DNA of 64,000 nt from Chthonomonas calidirosea. Its GTDB lineage: Bacteria > Armatimonadota > Fimbriimonadia > Fimbriimonadales > Fimbriimonadaceae. The notes below the pieces were generated by a model. The model was not told the DNA's origin, did no database searches, and worked only from the letters and a program-made list of their open reading frames with translations. The position numbers were made by a program, and so were the translations under genes. Numbering within the stretch: the stretch's first letter is position 1; every line of letters begins with the position of its first letter. Shown piece by piece: positions 37,587-44,394 of the stretch. The DNA lies in assembly GCA_945882415.1 (NCBI GenBank), contig CAMCWC010000004.1, positions 124,001 through 188,000 of the forward strand. The letters are read 5' to 3'.

Positions 37587-38597
37587 ATGATTTTTTCAGC
37601 AATGATGCTAGTGGGCCAGGTGCCGAGTGTTTCGATTTCGGTGGTGAAGGTTTCGGAAGGGGTGCGGCCGGTGGCGATGGCTCCGGCGCCGCAGGGGACG
37701 CAGGTGGTGCTGTGCTTGGAGGATGGTTCGGTGCAGATTATCGACGCCAAGACCCGGCAGACCGTGCGGAAGTTGGCGAAGCATCCGGGGCCGGCTTATG
37801 CGGCGGCTTGGAGTCGGGATGGCGTTTGGATTGCGACCGGCGACGAGACGGGGCGGGTTTTCATTGAAGATGCACGGACGGGGGCGAAGGTGCAGGAGTA
37901 TCGCAGCCATACGCGCGGGATTCAGAAGGTGAGCTTTAACGTCGGGCGGACTTTGCTCGCTAGCGTTGGCAAGGACGACGCGATTGACATTCAGGATTTG
38001 GGCCTGAACACGCCGAAGGAAGAGCGGGAGATCCTTGGGAAGGGCTCCAACCTTTACGGTGGCGAGTTCAATCCGGCTTCGGCGAACCTGATTGCGACCG
38101 GGATTCTTGGCGACGTCGGTCGGGTTTATGACGCGAAGACCGGGGCAGTCGTCGGCATCTTGAGTCAGCCCGCCAATGAAGGGACCTTCGACGTTTCGTA
38201 CAACAAGAACGGCACGCGGTTTGTGACCACCGGTCGAGACGGGGTTAGCATGGTTTGGGATGCTAAGTCCCGAGTTCGACTTGCCCGATTGATGGGGCAC
38301 AAGGACTGGGTCACGAATGCGACCTGGTCGCCGAGTGGGCGCTTCATTGCGACGAGCTCTACGGATCGGAGCGTGATCTTTTGGAACTCGACGACCTTCC
38401 AGAAGGTAGCGGTTTTGAACGATCAGAACTCGGTCGGGTCGCCGATTTGCTTCTCGGGCGACGGTGCGTTCTTCTTGAGCACGAACGTGGGCGGCAGCCT
38501 GGTGGTGCATTCCGTTTCACCTTCGCAGCCAGCAGTTGCGGCGCCGGTGGCGAAGAAGCCAGCGAAGCGGACGGCTCGAAAGAAGCGGCGCGGTTAA
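37587..38597 (+). CDS. WD40 repeat protein with signal peptide
   Basis: 336 aa from ATG 37587, preceded by GGAGG. A hydrophobic N-terminus (MIFSAMMLVGQV) suggests export. At least six WD40-type blades follow, recognisable as GSVQIIDAKTRQTVRKL, GRVFIEDARTGAKVQEY, DAIDIQDLG, GRVYDAKTGAVVGIL, GVSMVWDAKSRVRLARL and RSVIFWNSTTFQKVAVL. The C-terminus is Lys/Arg-rich (KKPAKRTARKKRRG). Probably a beta-propeller scaffold; partner unknown. It converges on the pseudopilin-like gene with a 4-nt overlap. Confidence 0.82.
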   Translation: MIFSAMMLVGQVPSVSISVVKVSEGVRPVAMAPAPQGTQVVLCLEDGSVQIIDAKTRQTVRKLAKHPGPAYAAAWSRDGVWIATGDETGRVFIEDARTGAKVQEYRSHTRGIQKVSFNVGRTLLASVGKDDAIDIQDLGLNTPKEEREILGKGSNLYGGEFNPASANLIATGILGDVGRVYDAKTGAVVGILSQPANEGTFDVSYNKNGTRFVTTGRDGVSMVWDAKSRVRLARLMGHKDWVTNATWSPSGRFIATSSTDRSVIFWNSTTFQKVAVLNDQNSVGSPICFSGDGAFFLSTNVGGSLVVHSVSPSQPAVAAPVAKKPAKRTARKKRRG

Positions 38598-39169
38598 GGT
38601 TCGAAGAAGTGCCGCTTCGGGTCGGCGAACGGTCTTTGCTTGCCTTTGGCCAGGACCGTTCGCACCGAGCCGAAGGCGTTAAGCCTGAGGAACGGGCCGT
38701 CGAAGGTTTTAGCCTTTGGATCAACGGCTCCAATCCACGGGTTGGTGATGAGGCCGAGTTTGGGCTTCTCGAAAATTTGCTCGATTCGGTCGGACAGCTT
38801 TCCGGCCATGGCGAAGGCTCCGACGTACGGGTAGCTGATCCGGACTTCGGAGCTTCCGGAGGCTGCGCTGAGCGCGGGGTCCATCGGAAAGGGCGATTGC
38901 CCTTTTCGGTCTGGGTCGTCGTTGGCGATCAGGTCGGCGTCGTCCGCGAGTCGGTAGCGTAGCACGTTGAGGTTCGGCGACATGACGCCGTCGTGGTCCT
39001 CGCGATAGAGCTGCCAGGCGACAAAGATTCGGCGGAGCTTTCCGACCTCGGACTGCTGGGCCTGGCTTCGGCTGAGCAGGAATCCGGCGAAGATGGTCCC
39101 GGCGACGGAGAGGACGATGACGGACGACCAGAGAATGGTTCTTGGATTCATCCGCTTTCGGTCGGCCAT
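38594..39169 (-). CDS. Pseudopilin-like membrane protein
   Basis: 191 aa. Residues 12-33 form one TM helix (ILWSSVIVLSVAGTIFAGFLL) followed by a helix and the pattern AWQLYREDHDGVMSPNL, as in type II pseudopilins of Planctomycetes/Armatimonadota-like bacteria. The canonical Gly-Phe prepilin peptidase site is not evident, so it may be uncleaved. The rest is a small beta-rich domain. Function unknown. Confidence 0.6.
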   Translation of the reverse strand: MADRKRMNPRTILWSSVIVLSVAGTIFAGFLLSRSQAQQSEVGKLRRIFVAWQLYREDHDGVMSPNLNVLRYRLADDADLIANDDPDRKGQSPFPMDPALSAASGSSEVRISYPYVGAFAMAGKLSDRIEQIFEKPKLGLITNPWIGAVDPKAKTFDGPFLRLNAFGSVRTVLAKGKQRPFADPKRHFFEP

Positions 39170-39244
39170 GACTTCTCATGATGGCGTGCGCTTTGAGCTT
39201 CGCGCTTTGGGTGGCCTTGCTTGGCTTTGCGTTGCCTGGGTGGT

Positions 39245-39294
39245 CGGTGTAATTAATGCTCCCCCCCAGCCGGATTAATTAATTACACCGTTTT
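39245..39294. terminator. AT-rich 13-bp hairpin followed by TTTT
   Basis: Arms CGGTGTAATTAAT (39245-39257) and ATTAATTACACCG (39278-39290) are perfect complements, followed by TTTT. The loop carries seven C residues that could pair with the six G residues just after the T-run. The 39170-39583 gap otherwise holds no gene I can support. Confidence 0.55.
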
Positions 39295-39583
39295 AGGGGG
39301 GCTTTGGTGGCTCTGCATGGCCTTGAGTGGCGGGGCCGTCCCAGTCTATTGGGTTCTTGGCGGCGGAAAGTCAACCAATGATTTTCGGATTTTGTGTTCT
39401 GGTGGCCGGGAGCGGTCGGTCGGTGTGGTCGTGGTTTTTTCGGCCACTCTGGGGTCCCTCGTGACGCGCCGCGCGTCGGACTCGATATAGAGTTGGGGTG
39501 AGGAAGCAGATTGACGAGAAAAGGTTCCGAATCAGGCTGTTCTCGGATTAGAATAAGCCTACGCACGTGGGAGCAACGGCATC

Positions 39584-39919
39584 ATGACCTCGTTACATTA
39601 CTGGATTGGAGCAGTGCTGCACGTTACAGTGCTTTCCACCGTTTATTGGCTCCGGTTGACAGAGGGCATCGTGTCCAGTTCCTCGGTTCCGACCGTTCTG
39701 TGCTTGATTAGCGCCTCAAGCTTTAGAGGCGATCGCCGCCCTGGACAAGACGAGTTGGTGAAACACTTTGGTCGGGACGTTCTTTGGCCAGTTTTTGTTT
39801 ACGGATGTTTAGCAGTCATGTTCCTGCGGCCAGAAGTATTCGTCAGTTATTGCGTTCTCTTCATTGTCGGCGCGTACCTAATGAGGCCAGCTGAAAATAC
39901 GGAGCCGCAAGCTGATTAG
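39584..39919 (+). CDS. Small hypothetical membrane protein
   Basis: 111 aa from ATG 39584, with hydrophobic segments near residues 5-22 (YWIGAVLHVTVLSTVYWL) and 66-98 (VLWPVFVYGCLAVMFL, FVSYCVLFIVGAYL). Base composition is more AT-rich than the core genes. No family recognised. It opens a run of small orphan genes between the pseudopilin and nuoG, and could be an orphan immunity-type membrane protein. Confidence 0.5.
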   Translation: MTSLHYWIGAVLHVTVLSTVYWLRLTEGIVSSSSVPTVLCLISASSFRGDRRPGQDELVKHFGRDVLWPVFVYGCLAVMFLRPEVFVSYCVLFIVGAYLMRPAENTEPQAD

Positions 39920-40079
39920 GTGTTTGGACCAAGGAGAGTTGATGCCATGATGACAAACAGCATATTTGTGCTTACATTCGCTTCGCAAACGGAGCACCCC
40001 AACTGGAATCCGAAGCCGATTTCATGACCTTTGGCCAGGCTTTTGGGTAAGCGTTGTTTAGTTTGCGGGCGGTGAGGAA

Positions 40080-40517
40080 ATGGCAAAGGGCGTTTCAACG
40101 ACACTCCGATCACAGTTGAACGTGTCGGCGTTTCTTAAGTGCTCGGCGGAGGATCAGGCGACATTCCTCTTTGCGCTCCGATTTGAACGTGGCAACCAGA
40201 CGCGGATCGTCAAGCGGTTTCTGTTGCGACTGACGGAGCGGTTTGATGAGCTCGAGCAGGAACCTGCATTGGCTTTACTTGAGGTGCTCTTTGACTGCAC
40301 GGTGCTTCGGGCTCGGCCGTTCATTCGAAGAATGCTTCAGTCGAGCGATCCGAATGTTCGGTTCTTTGCGTCTGACTGGCTTCGGTTTTATGGCCAGAAG
40401 CGGGATCTTGCCCTCCTCAAGCCTCTTTACGACGATCATCGGGTTACTTGGCCATTCGGGCATACCGTTTCTTCACGTGCCCACGTGGCAGAACTTTCCA
40501 TCCTGGGAAGAGAGTGA
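40080..40517 (+). CDS. Hypothetical helical-repeat (HEAT-like) protein
   Basis: 145 aa from ATG 40080, preceded by GTGAGGAA. It is helical, with hairpins such as ALALLEVLFDCTVLRARPFIRRML and SSDPNVRFFASDWLRFYGQKRDLALLKPLYDD, a HEAT/Armadillo-like spacing. No signal peptide. Similar short HEAT-like proteins occur among immunity proteins of polymorphic toxins, but that link here is only positional. Confidence 0.55.
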   Translation: MAKGVSTTLRSQLNVSAFLKCSAEDQATFLFALRFERGNQTRIVKRFLLRLTERFDELEQEPALALLEVLFDCTVLRARPFIRRMLQSSDPNVRFFASDWLRFYGQKRDLALLKPLYDDHRVTWPFGHTVSSRAHVAELSILGRE

Positions 40518-40768
40518 GTAGGTTTCGGGGCGTTTAAGGTTTACGTTAGAATCGCAATTATCCACTCCACTTCAGGGTCGGTGTTTTCTGGGACTAGGCG
40601 GATAATGCCGGATCGATCTGCTTAAAATGGCCATGTGAGATATCAAGGAACGAGGGTTCTTGTTCTGTCCTCAAAAGTCACGCCGTTCACATTACAATGG
40701 CCACGGCGCGCGGACGATCGACACCATGCAGAAGGTAAGCGGTTTTGAGACGGGCAACGAAACGAAGA

Positions 40769-40984
40769 ATGCTCTATTCAGGCATCTCGATCATTCCGGC
40801 CATGTCGTACCATTTATACATTTCCAGCTATGCATGGCTATGGACGGGCAATCTAGGAGGCATATTTGACATCTTCAATGATCCACTGTTTCAGTGCCAG
40901 GTCATTTTTTCGATTGTTCTCTTCTGCAATTGGCAGTTTGGTCGAGTCGCGGTTCGCAGATTGAAGCAAGCGTTTAGGACATGA
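40769..40984 (+). CDS. Small hypothetical membrane protein
   Basis: 71 aa from ATG 40769, with two hydrophobic stretches (ISIIPAMSYHLYISSYAWLW and CQVIFSIVLFCNWQF) and a basic C-terminus (RRLKQAFRT). ATG 40802 is an alternative. An overlapping frame (40660-40869) is less protein-like. Unrecognised. Confidence 0.4.
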   Translation: MLYSGISIIPAMSYHLYISSYAWLWTGNLGGIFDIFNDPLFQCQVIFSIVLFCNWQFGRVAVRRLKQAFRT

Positions 40985-41018
40985 TGAATAGTAGTTTCAA
41001 GGTCAATGGAAATCGGAG

Positions 41019-41510
41019 ATGAAGGAGACACAAGAAGAATTGAGTGATTTTTCTGCCTGGAAAGCGGGCGAGTTGATTGGTTCCATCATAGACAGGTACG
41101 CGATCGATTTAGAAATTCCACCGGTCGAGGAGGGTTCGAAGTTTGTCGACATCGTCTTCGAACTTTTTCAATCGGACGAGGATGGAAGGGCAGAATTGGC
41201 AACGAACTTGACCGCCGTCTTGATTGAGCACGCTCGGAAGATGGGCGATTTTGAAGCGGTGATAGTGCTTTCAAGTCGCCTCGTGCCGACCGTACGTTCT
41301 GACGACGACAACGACAACGATATTCTGATCGTGACGGCACAAGAGCTTCGATCTGCTTTGTTTTGGCAGTACTTAGCGACAGATAATGTGGACAAGAGGC
41401 TGCTGAGAACTTCTAGTCAGTTGGCGGCGGCGATTTGTAAGTGTTCGGAGCACGAGATGCTTAGACTTGAGGCAGCGCTGACGCAGGGAGTGCGGGCACT
41501 CACCGGATGA
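41019..41510 (+). CDS. Hypothetical acidic helical protein
   Basis: 163 aa from ATG 41019; CGGAG directly touches the ATG, so the true start may differ. It is strongly acidic (an Asp-rich patch VRSDDDNDNDILIV) and helical, without signal or TM segments. No family recognised. Its size and acidity would suit an immunity protein, but no adjacent toxin is visible. Confidence 0.5.
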   Translation: MKETQEELSDFSAWKAGELIGSIIDRYAIDLEIPPVEEGSKFVDIVFELFQSDEDGRAELATNLTAVLIEHARKMGDFEAVIVLSSRLVPTVRSDDDNDNDILIVTAQELRSALFWQYLATDNVDKRLLRTSSQLAAAICKCSEHEMLRLEAALTQGVRALTG

Positions 41511-41539
41511 GTTTCGTTGCTTAAAGTTTAGTGACTCGA

Positions 41540-41917
41540 ATGAAAGCGATACCATCGCACAAGGTCAGGCGTTCTCGGGTGGAGAACTTGGTTTCTGGGC
41601 TCATTGTCATCGCCGGATGCGGAGCGATCTCTTTTTGGGTGCTCAAACAGTTTGATACTTCGGATTTCGAGCGTGCGGCGAAAGGGTTGGTTGGGAAGCG
41701 GAGCCAGGAAGTTCGAAGTAAGTTGGGAGCGCCGGATGAGGTTCATCCGGCCGAGGTGTTCAATCGGTCGGTCCGATCGGATATTCGGGCGTCGTTTGTT
41801 CCTAAGGAGATTCCGATGGCTCGGGGTTTGGTTTGGTATTACAACCGGATGCTGACGATGGTGTTAGTCTTTGTTGAGGAGGATAAGGTTGTGGAGGTTT
41901 ACGTTGGGAAGACGTGA
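41540..41917 (+). CDS. Membrane-anchored protein with BamE/SmpA-like domain
   Basis: 125 aa. One TM helix lies near residues 16-33 (LVSGLIVIAGCGAISFWVL). The soluble part has the order helix-LGAP turn (GKRSQEVRSKLGAPDEV), then WYYNRMLTMVLVFVEEDKVVEVYV, matching the BamE/SmpA layout. GTG 41531 is an alternative start. A BamE-like role in outer membrane assembly is only suggested by fold. Confidence 0.5.
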   Translation: MKAIPSHKVRRSRVENLVSGLIVIAGCGAISFWVLKQFDTSDFERAAKGLVGKRSQEVRSKLGAPDEVHPAEVFNRSVRSDIRASFVPKEIPMARGLVWYYNRMLTMVLVFVEEDKVVEVYVGKT

Positions 41918-42052
41918 TCGGTGGGCGGCGCTTTGAGCTTCGCGCCTTGCGTGGCTTTGTGTTGCCTTGTATAGCCCTGCATTGCAAGAGGCTCGCGCGG
42001 CTTTCGGCTCCGTTCGGATTTTTCGGAAGTTCGGATTTGTTGACGGTTTAGG

Positions 42053-42210
42053 CTGGTATTTCTGCTGGTCGGCTCTCTTCCCCCAACCCCCTTCTCTCGC
42101 TGGAGGCGAAAGAAGGGGGCTCGAGCTCGTTTGTTTTGGCTATGCGGGTCCTCATCCCCCGTCCCCTTCTCCATCGGAATGGAGAAGGGGCTCAAACGGG
42201 ACTCGGCTGG
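42053..42210. repeat. Double-hairpin extragenic repeat, copy 1
   Basis: Two consecutive hairpins: CCCCCTTCTCTCGC pairs imperfectly with GCGAAAGAAGGGGG, and CCCCTTCTCCAT (42163-42174) pairs perfectly with ATGGAGAAGGGG (42179-42190) around CGGA. The flanking words TTTCTGCTGG and CTCAAACGGGACTCGGCTG recur in the other copies. Confidence 0.8.
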
Positions 42211-42254
42211 AATCGGATTGGGTTTGTGAACCGCAGGTTGGTTAGTGGCTCCGG

Positions 42255-42282
42255 CCGCCAAAAGCGGCGGCAGAGCCGCCGC
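42255..42282. repeat. GC-rich REP-like hairpin before the RHS fragment
   Basis: GCGGCGGC (42264-42271) and GCCGCCGC (42275-42282) form a perfect 8-bp stem around AGA, next to a competing CCGCC/GGCGG hairpin. This lies where the RHS reading frame is interrupted. Confidence 0.5.
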
Positions 42283-42379
42283 ACTCCAAAGGAATTAGGC
42301 GACTTTCTCCAATGGTCCAACGCGGGGGAATTACACGGAGATTGTTCGAAACGGGCTTGGGGCTGGGGGGATTGATTAT

Positions 42380-43111
42380 GTGGAGGTCTTTAAGACCGGA
42401 TCGGCGACTTCGGTGCGGTTTCCGGTGTACGATGGACACGGGAACATGACGGCATGTTTGTTGCGTGACGGAGCGGGCGGATTTACTTTGACCTCTCGCC
42501 GGGCCTACGACCCTTGGGGGGCGATGCGGCAGTGGGGCACTCATCCGAGCGGGGCTTCGGCTTACCAGGGCGCGCCTTCTAACCGTTATGTAGGTTCACT
42601 GGGTCACCAGCAGGATGACGACTCGGGTCTGTACTACATGCGGGCAAGGTACTACGAGCCGGGGTCGGGTCGATTTATCAGTGAGGATCCGGCGATGGAT
42701 GGGGGAAACTGGTTCGCTTATTGCGGGAATGATCCAGTAAACCGATTTGATCGAAACGGTAAAACTTCGTTCTTCGCAGAGATGAATAATCTCATGGTCG
42801 AGTTTCATCAAGTGATGGTGATGTCTAGTGGACCGGCTGCAATCTACCGCATAAGGCAGTTAATAGCTGCGCTTCAAACATATCTTGGACTTGCACAATC
42901 TGAGATAATTCGGCTAGAAGTAAACATTGCTTATCTTGAAGGCGAGATGATCAAAGACCCGGACGCTGAGCGAAATCGTCAGAGAATTGAAATGATCCAA
43001 GCTGAGAGAGGTGCTCAAGGAATGAGCAAGGTGGACGTGATTGTGGGCCGAATTTACAATCCGCAGATGGAACTCGGAATAATTATCAATATTCTAGGAC
43101 GCGGGCTATAA
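42380..43111 (+). CDS. RHS-repeat core fragment with unique C-terminal tip
   Basis: The core signature is clear: SNRYVGSLGHQQDDDSGLYYMRARYYEPGSGRFISEDP split as RYVGSLGHQQDDDSGLYYMR and ARYYEPGSGRFISEDPA, then NWFAYCGNDPVNRFDRNGK. The RHS-like frame is open upstream to 42299 without a start codon (NYTEIVRNGLGAGG), so the gene is a 5'-truncated piece. After RFDRNGK, about 115 residues form a unique tip, strongly helical, with no known nuclease or peptidase motif. GTG 42380 is nominal. The next gene starts 2 nt later, as in RHS toxin/immunity pairs. Confidence 0.75.
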   Translation: MEVFKTGSATSVRFPVYDGHGNMTACLLRDGAGGFTLTSRRAYDPWGAMRQWGTHPSGASAYQGAPSNRYVGSLGHQQDDDSGLYYMRARYYEPGSGRFISEDPAMDGGNWFAYCGNDPVNRFDRNGKTSFFAEMNNLMVEFHQVMVMSSGPAAIYRIRQLIAALQTYLGLAQSEIIRLEVNIAYLEGEMIKDPDAERNRQRIEMIQAERGAQGMSKVDVIVGRIYNPQMELGIIINILGRGL

Positions 43112-43113
43112 CC

Positions 43114-43443
43114 ATGTCAGAAGAGAGTTGGAAGCACGTTGGGGATATTGATCTTCTGATAAGAAGAACTTGTGAATTTATTGGAGATAATCCCGCATTT
43201 GTCAGTGTTTTAGCCCGTGAAGTTTTGATTCCGCTCGCAGGGATGCGAGCAAGGCTTATGGTTGCGGCGTCAACAGTGACTTTACCGCGCCCACTTGGTA
43301 CCGATCGCGCCGCCCTCGCGATGAAAAGAGCCCAGATTGGCAAAGAACGAGATAGTTGCACGCTTGAACTCTTGTTCGAGGAGGCACAAGTTGAGCTGCA
43401 AATTGCAGAGCATACGTTAATAGATTTACAAAAACAAATTTAG
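43114..43443 (+). CDS. Candidate immunity protein for the RHS tip
   Basis: 109 aa, ATG 43114, beginning 2 nt after the RHS fragment stop. It is helical and soluble-looking, with no signal peptide, and contains FVSVLAREVLIPLAGMRARL and a Glu-rich C-terminus (LELLFEEAQVELQIAEHTLI). Immunity genes normally follow RHS-CT genes directly, so the position is the main evidence. The sequence is AT-richer than core genes and is not recognised. Confidence 0.55.
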   Translation: MSEESWKHVGDIDLLIRRTCEFIGDNPAFVSVLAREVLIPLAGMRARLMVAASTVTLPRPLGTDRAALAMKRAQIGKERDSCTLELLFEEAQVELQIAEHTLIDLQKQI

Positions 43444-43537
43444 AAACGTTAGGTTGTGTGTTCTTTTGTGGTTATAAGATAAGGATAAGTGACGATAGTA
43501 GTTCGGAAACAAACTGTAGTAGTCTTCTTTTGACAAG

Positions 43538-43747
43538 GTGGGCATTAAGACCGGATCGGCGACTTCGGTGCGGTTTCCAGTGTACGATAGTCACGGGAAC
43601 ATGACGGCATGTTTGTTGCGTGATGGTGCGGGTGGGTTTACTTTGACATCTCGCCGGGCCTATGACCCTTCGGGGGCGATGCGTCAGTGGGGGACTCATC
43701 GATGGTTCTGGGTGAGCTCGTTGAGCAGGACGCAAAGCGATGATTGA
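43538..43747 (+). pseudogene. Second, truncated RHS-core fragment
   Basis: Positions 43546-43700 duplicate 42391-42545 at about 92% identity (about 12 differences in 155 bp). The copied segment encodes KTGSATSVRFPVYDSHGNM onward. The core RYVGS...SEDP region is missing: just after GTH the frame runs into unrelated codons. In another frame, ATG 43702 gives MVLGELVEQDAKR, ending at TGA 43743, possibly the last codons of a deleted toxin tip. Confidence 0.7.
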
Positions 43748-43976
43748 AAAGAATGCGATAAGGCTACGAATACAGGCGTGGATCTATACTCTGATTTCAC
43801 TTTTAGCTTGGTCAGTCGTTCTCTTTGTTATTTCTGCGAATGACCGCAAAAACCTGATGGAACGGCCGGTGGCAATACTCGCAGTTTGTTCCTTGACGCT
43901 ATCGCTAATTGTGACGATCATCCAGTTAATTCGGCTTATTAGAATGCGTAAAGTGGAAAAGTCTTCGGGTAACTGA
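43740..43976 (+). CDS. Small two-TM protein downstream of RHS fragment 2
   Basis: 78 aa from ATG 43740, overlapping the preceding TGA (GATGATTG). Two TM helices are predicted by eye (residues 12-31 WIYTLISLLAWSVVLFVI and 43-66 AILAVCSLTLSLIVTIIQLIRL), with a basic C-terminus. A short membrane protein immediately after an RHS scar fits an orphan immunity gene against a membrane-active toxin; this is inference. Confidence 0.5.
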   Translation: MIEKNAIRLRIQAWIYTLISLLAWSVVLFVISANDRKNLMERPVAILAVCSLTLSLIVTIIQLIRLIRMRKVEKSSGN

Positions 43977-44009
43977 AAACGGGCGCTAGATTTGGATTGA
44001 GGCGAGGGT

Positions 44010-44155
44010 TTTTGCTCGGCGGCTCTCCACCCCCCTCCTCTCGCTCGGAAGCGAAAGGAGAGGGCTCGAGATCGAAAGTTTCGGCTGTTCGTATCCTCAT
44101 CCCCCGACCCCTTCTCCATCGGAATGGAGAAGGGGCTCAAACGGGATTCGGCTGC
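44010..44155. repeat. Double-hairpin extragenic repeat, copy 2
   Basis: Same layout as copy 1 (42053-42210), with CTCTCGCTCGGAAGCGAAAG in the first hairpin and CCCCTTCTCCAT/ATGGAGAAGGGG in the second. Its right flank CTCAAACGGGATTCGGCTG matches copy 1. The 43977-44394 gap contains only copies 2 and 3. Confidence 0.8.
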
Positions 44156-44192
44156 GTTCCGGGCGATCGGGATTGTTTTTGGACTCGGGCGG

Positions 44193-44346
44193 AGATTTCT
44201 GCTGGACGGATCTCCACCCCCAACCCCCTCCTCTCGCTCGGAAGCGAAAGCAGGGGGCTCGAACTCGTATGTTGCGGCTGCTCAATTCCTCATCCCCCGT
44301 CCCCTTCTCCGTCGGAACGGAGAAGGGGCTCTGAGATTTCCGCTGC
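44193..44346. repeat. Double-hairpin extragenic repeat, copy 3
   Basis: Shares TTTCTGCTGG at the left edge and both hairpins with copies 1-2. The second stem is compensated (CCCCTTCTCCGT pairs with ACGGAGAAGGGG), so base pairing is preserved although the sequence changed. Confidence 0.8.
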
Positions 44347-44394
44347 CAGAACACGAACGCTCGTCGGCGGGAGGCGATAGAAGCTAGAATAGGA

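Noticed and set aside
40660-40869. Open frame overlapping the 71-aa membrane protein
   Set aside because: The 40769-40984 frame has clear hydrophobic segments; this one is mixed and His/Arg-rich without a start signal.
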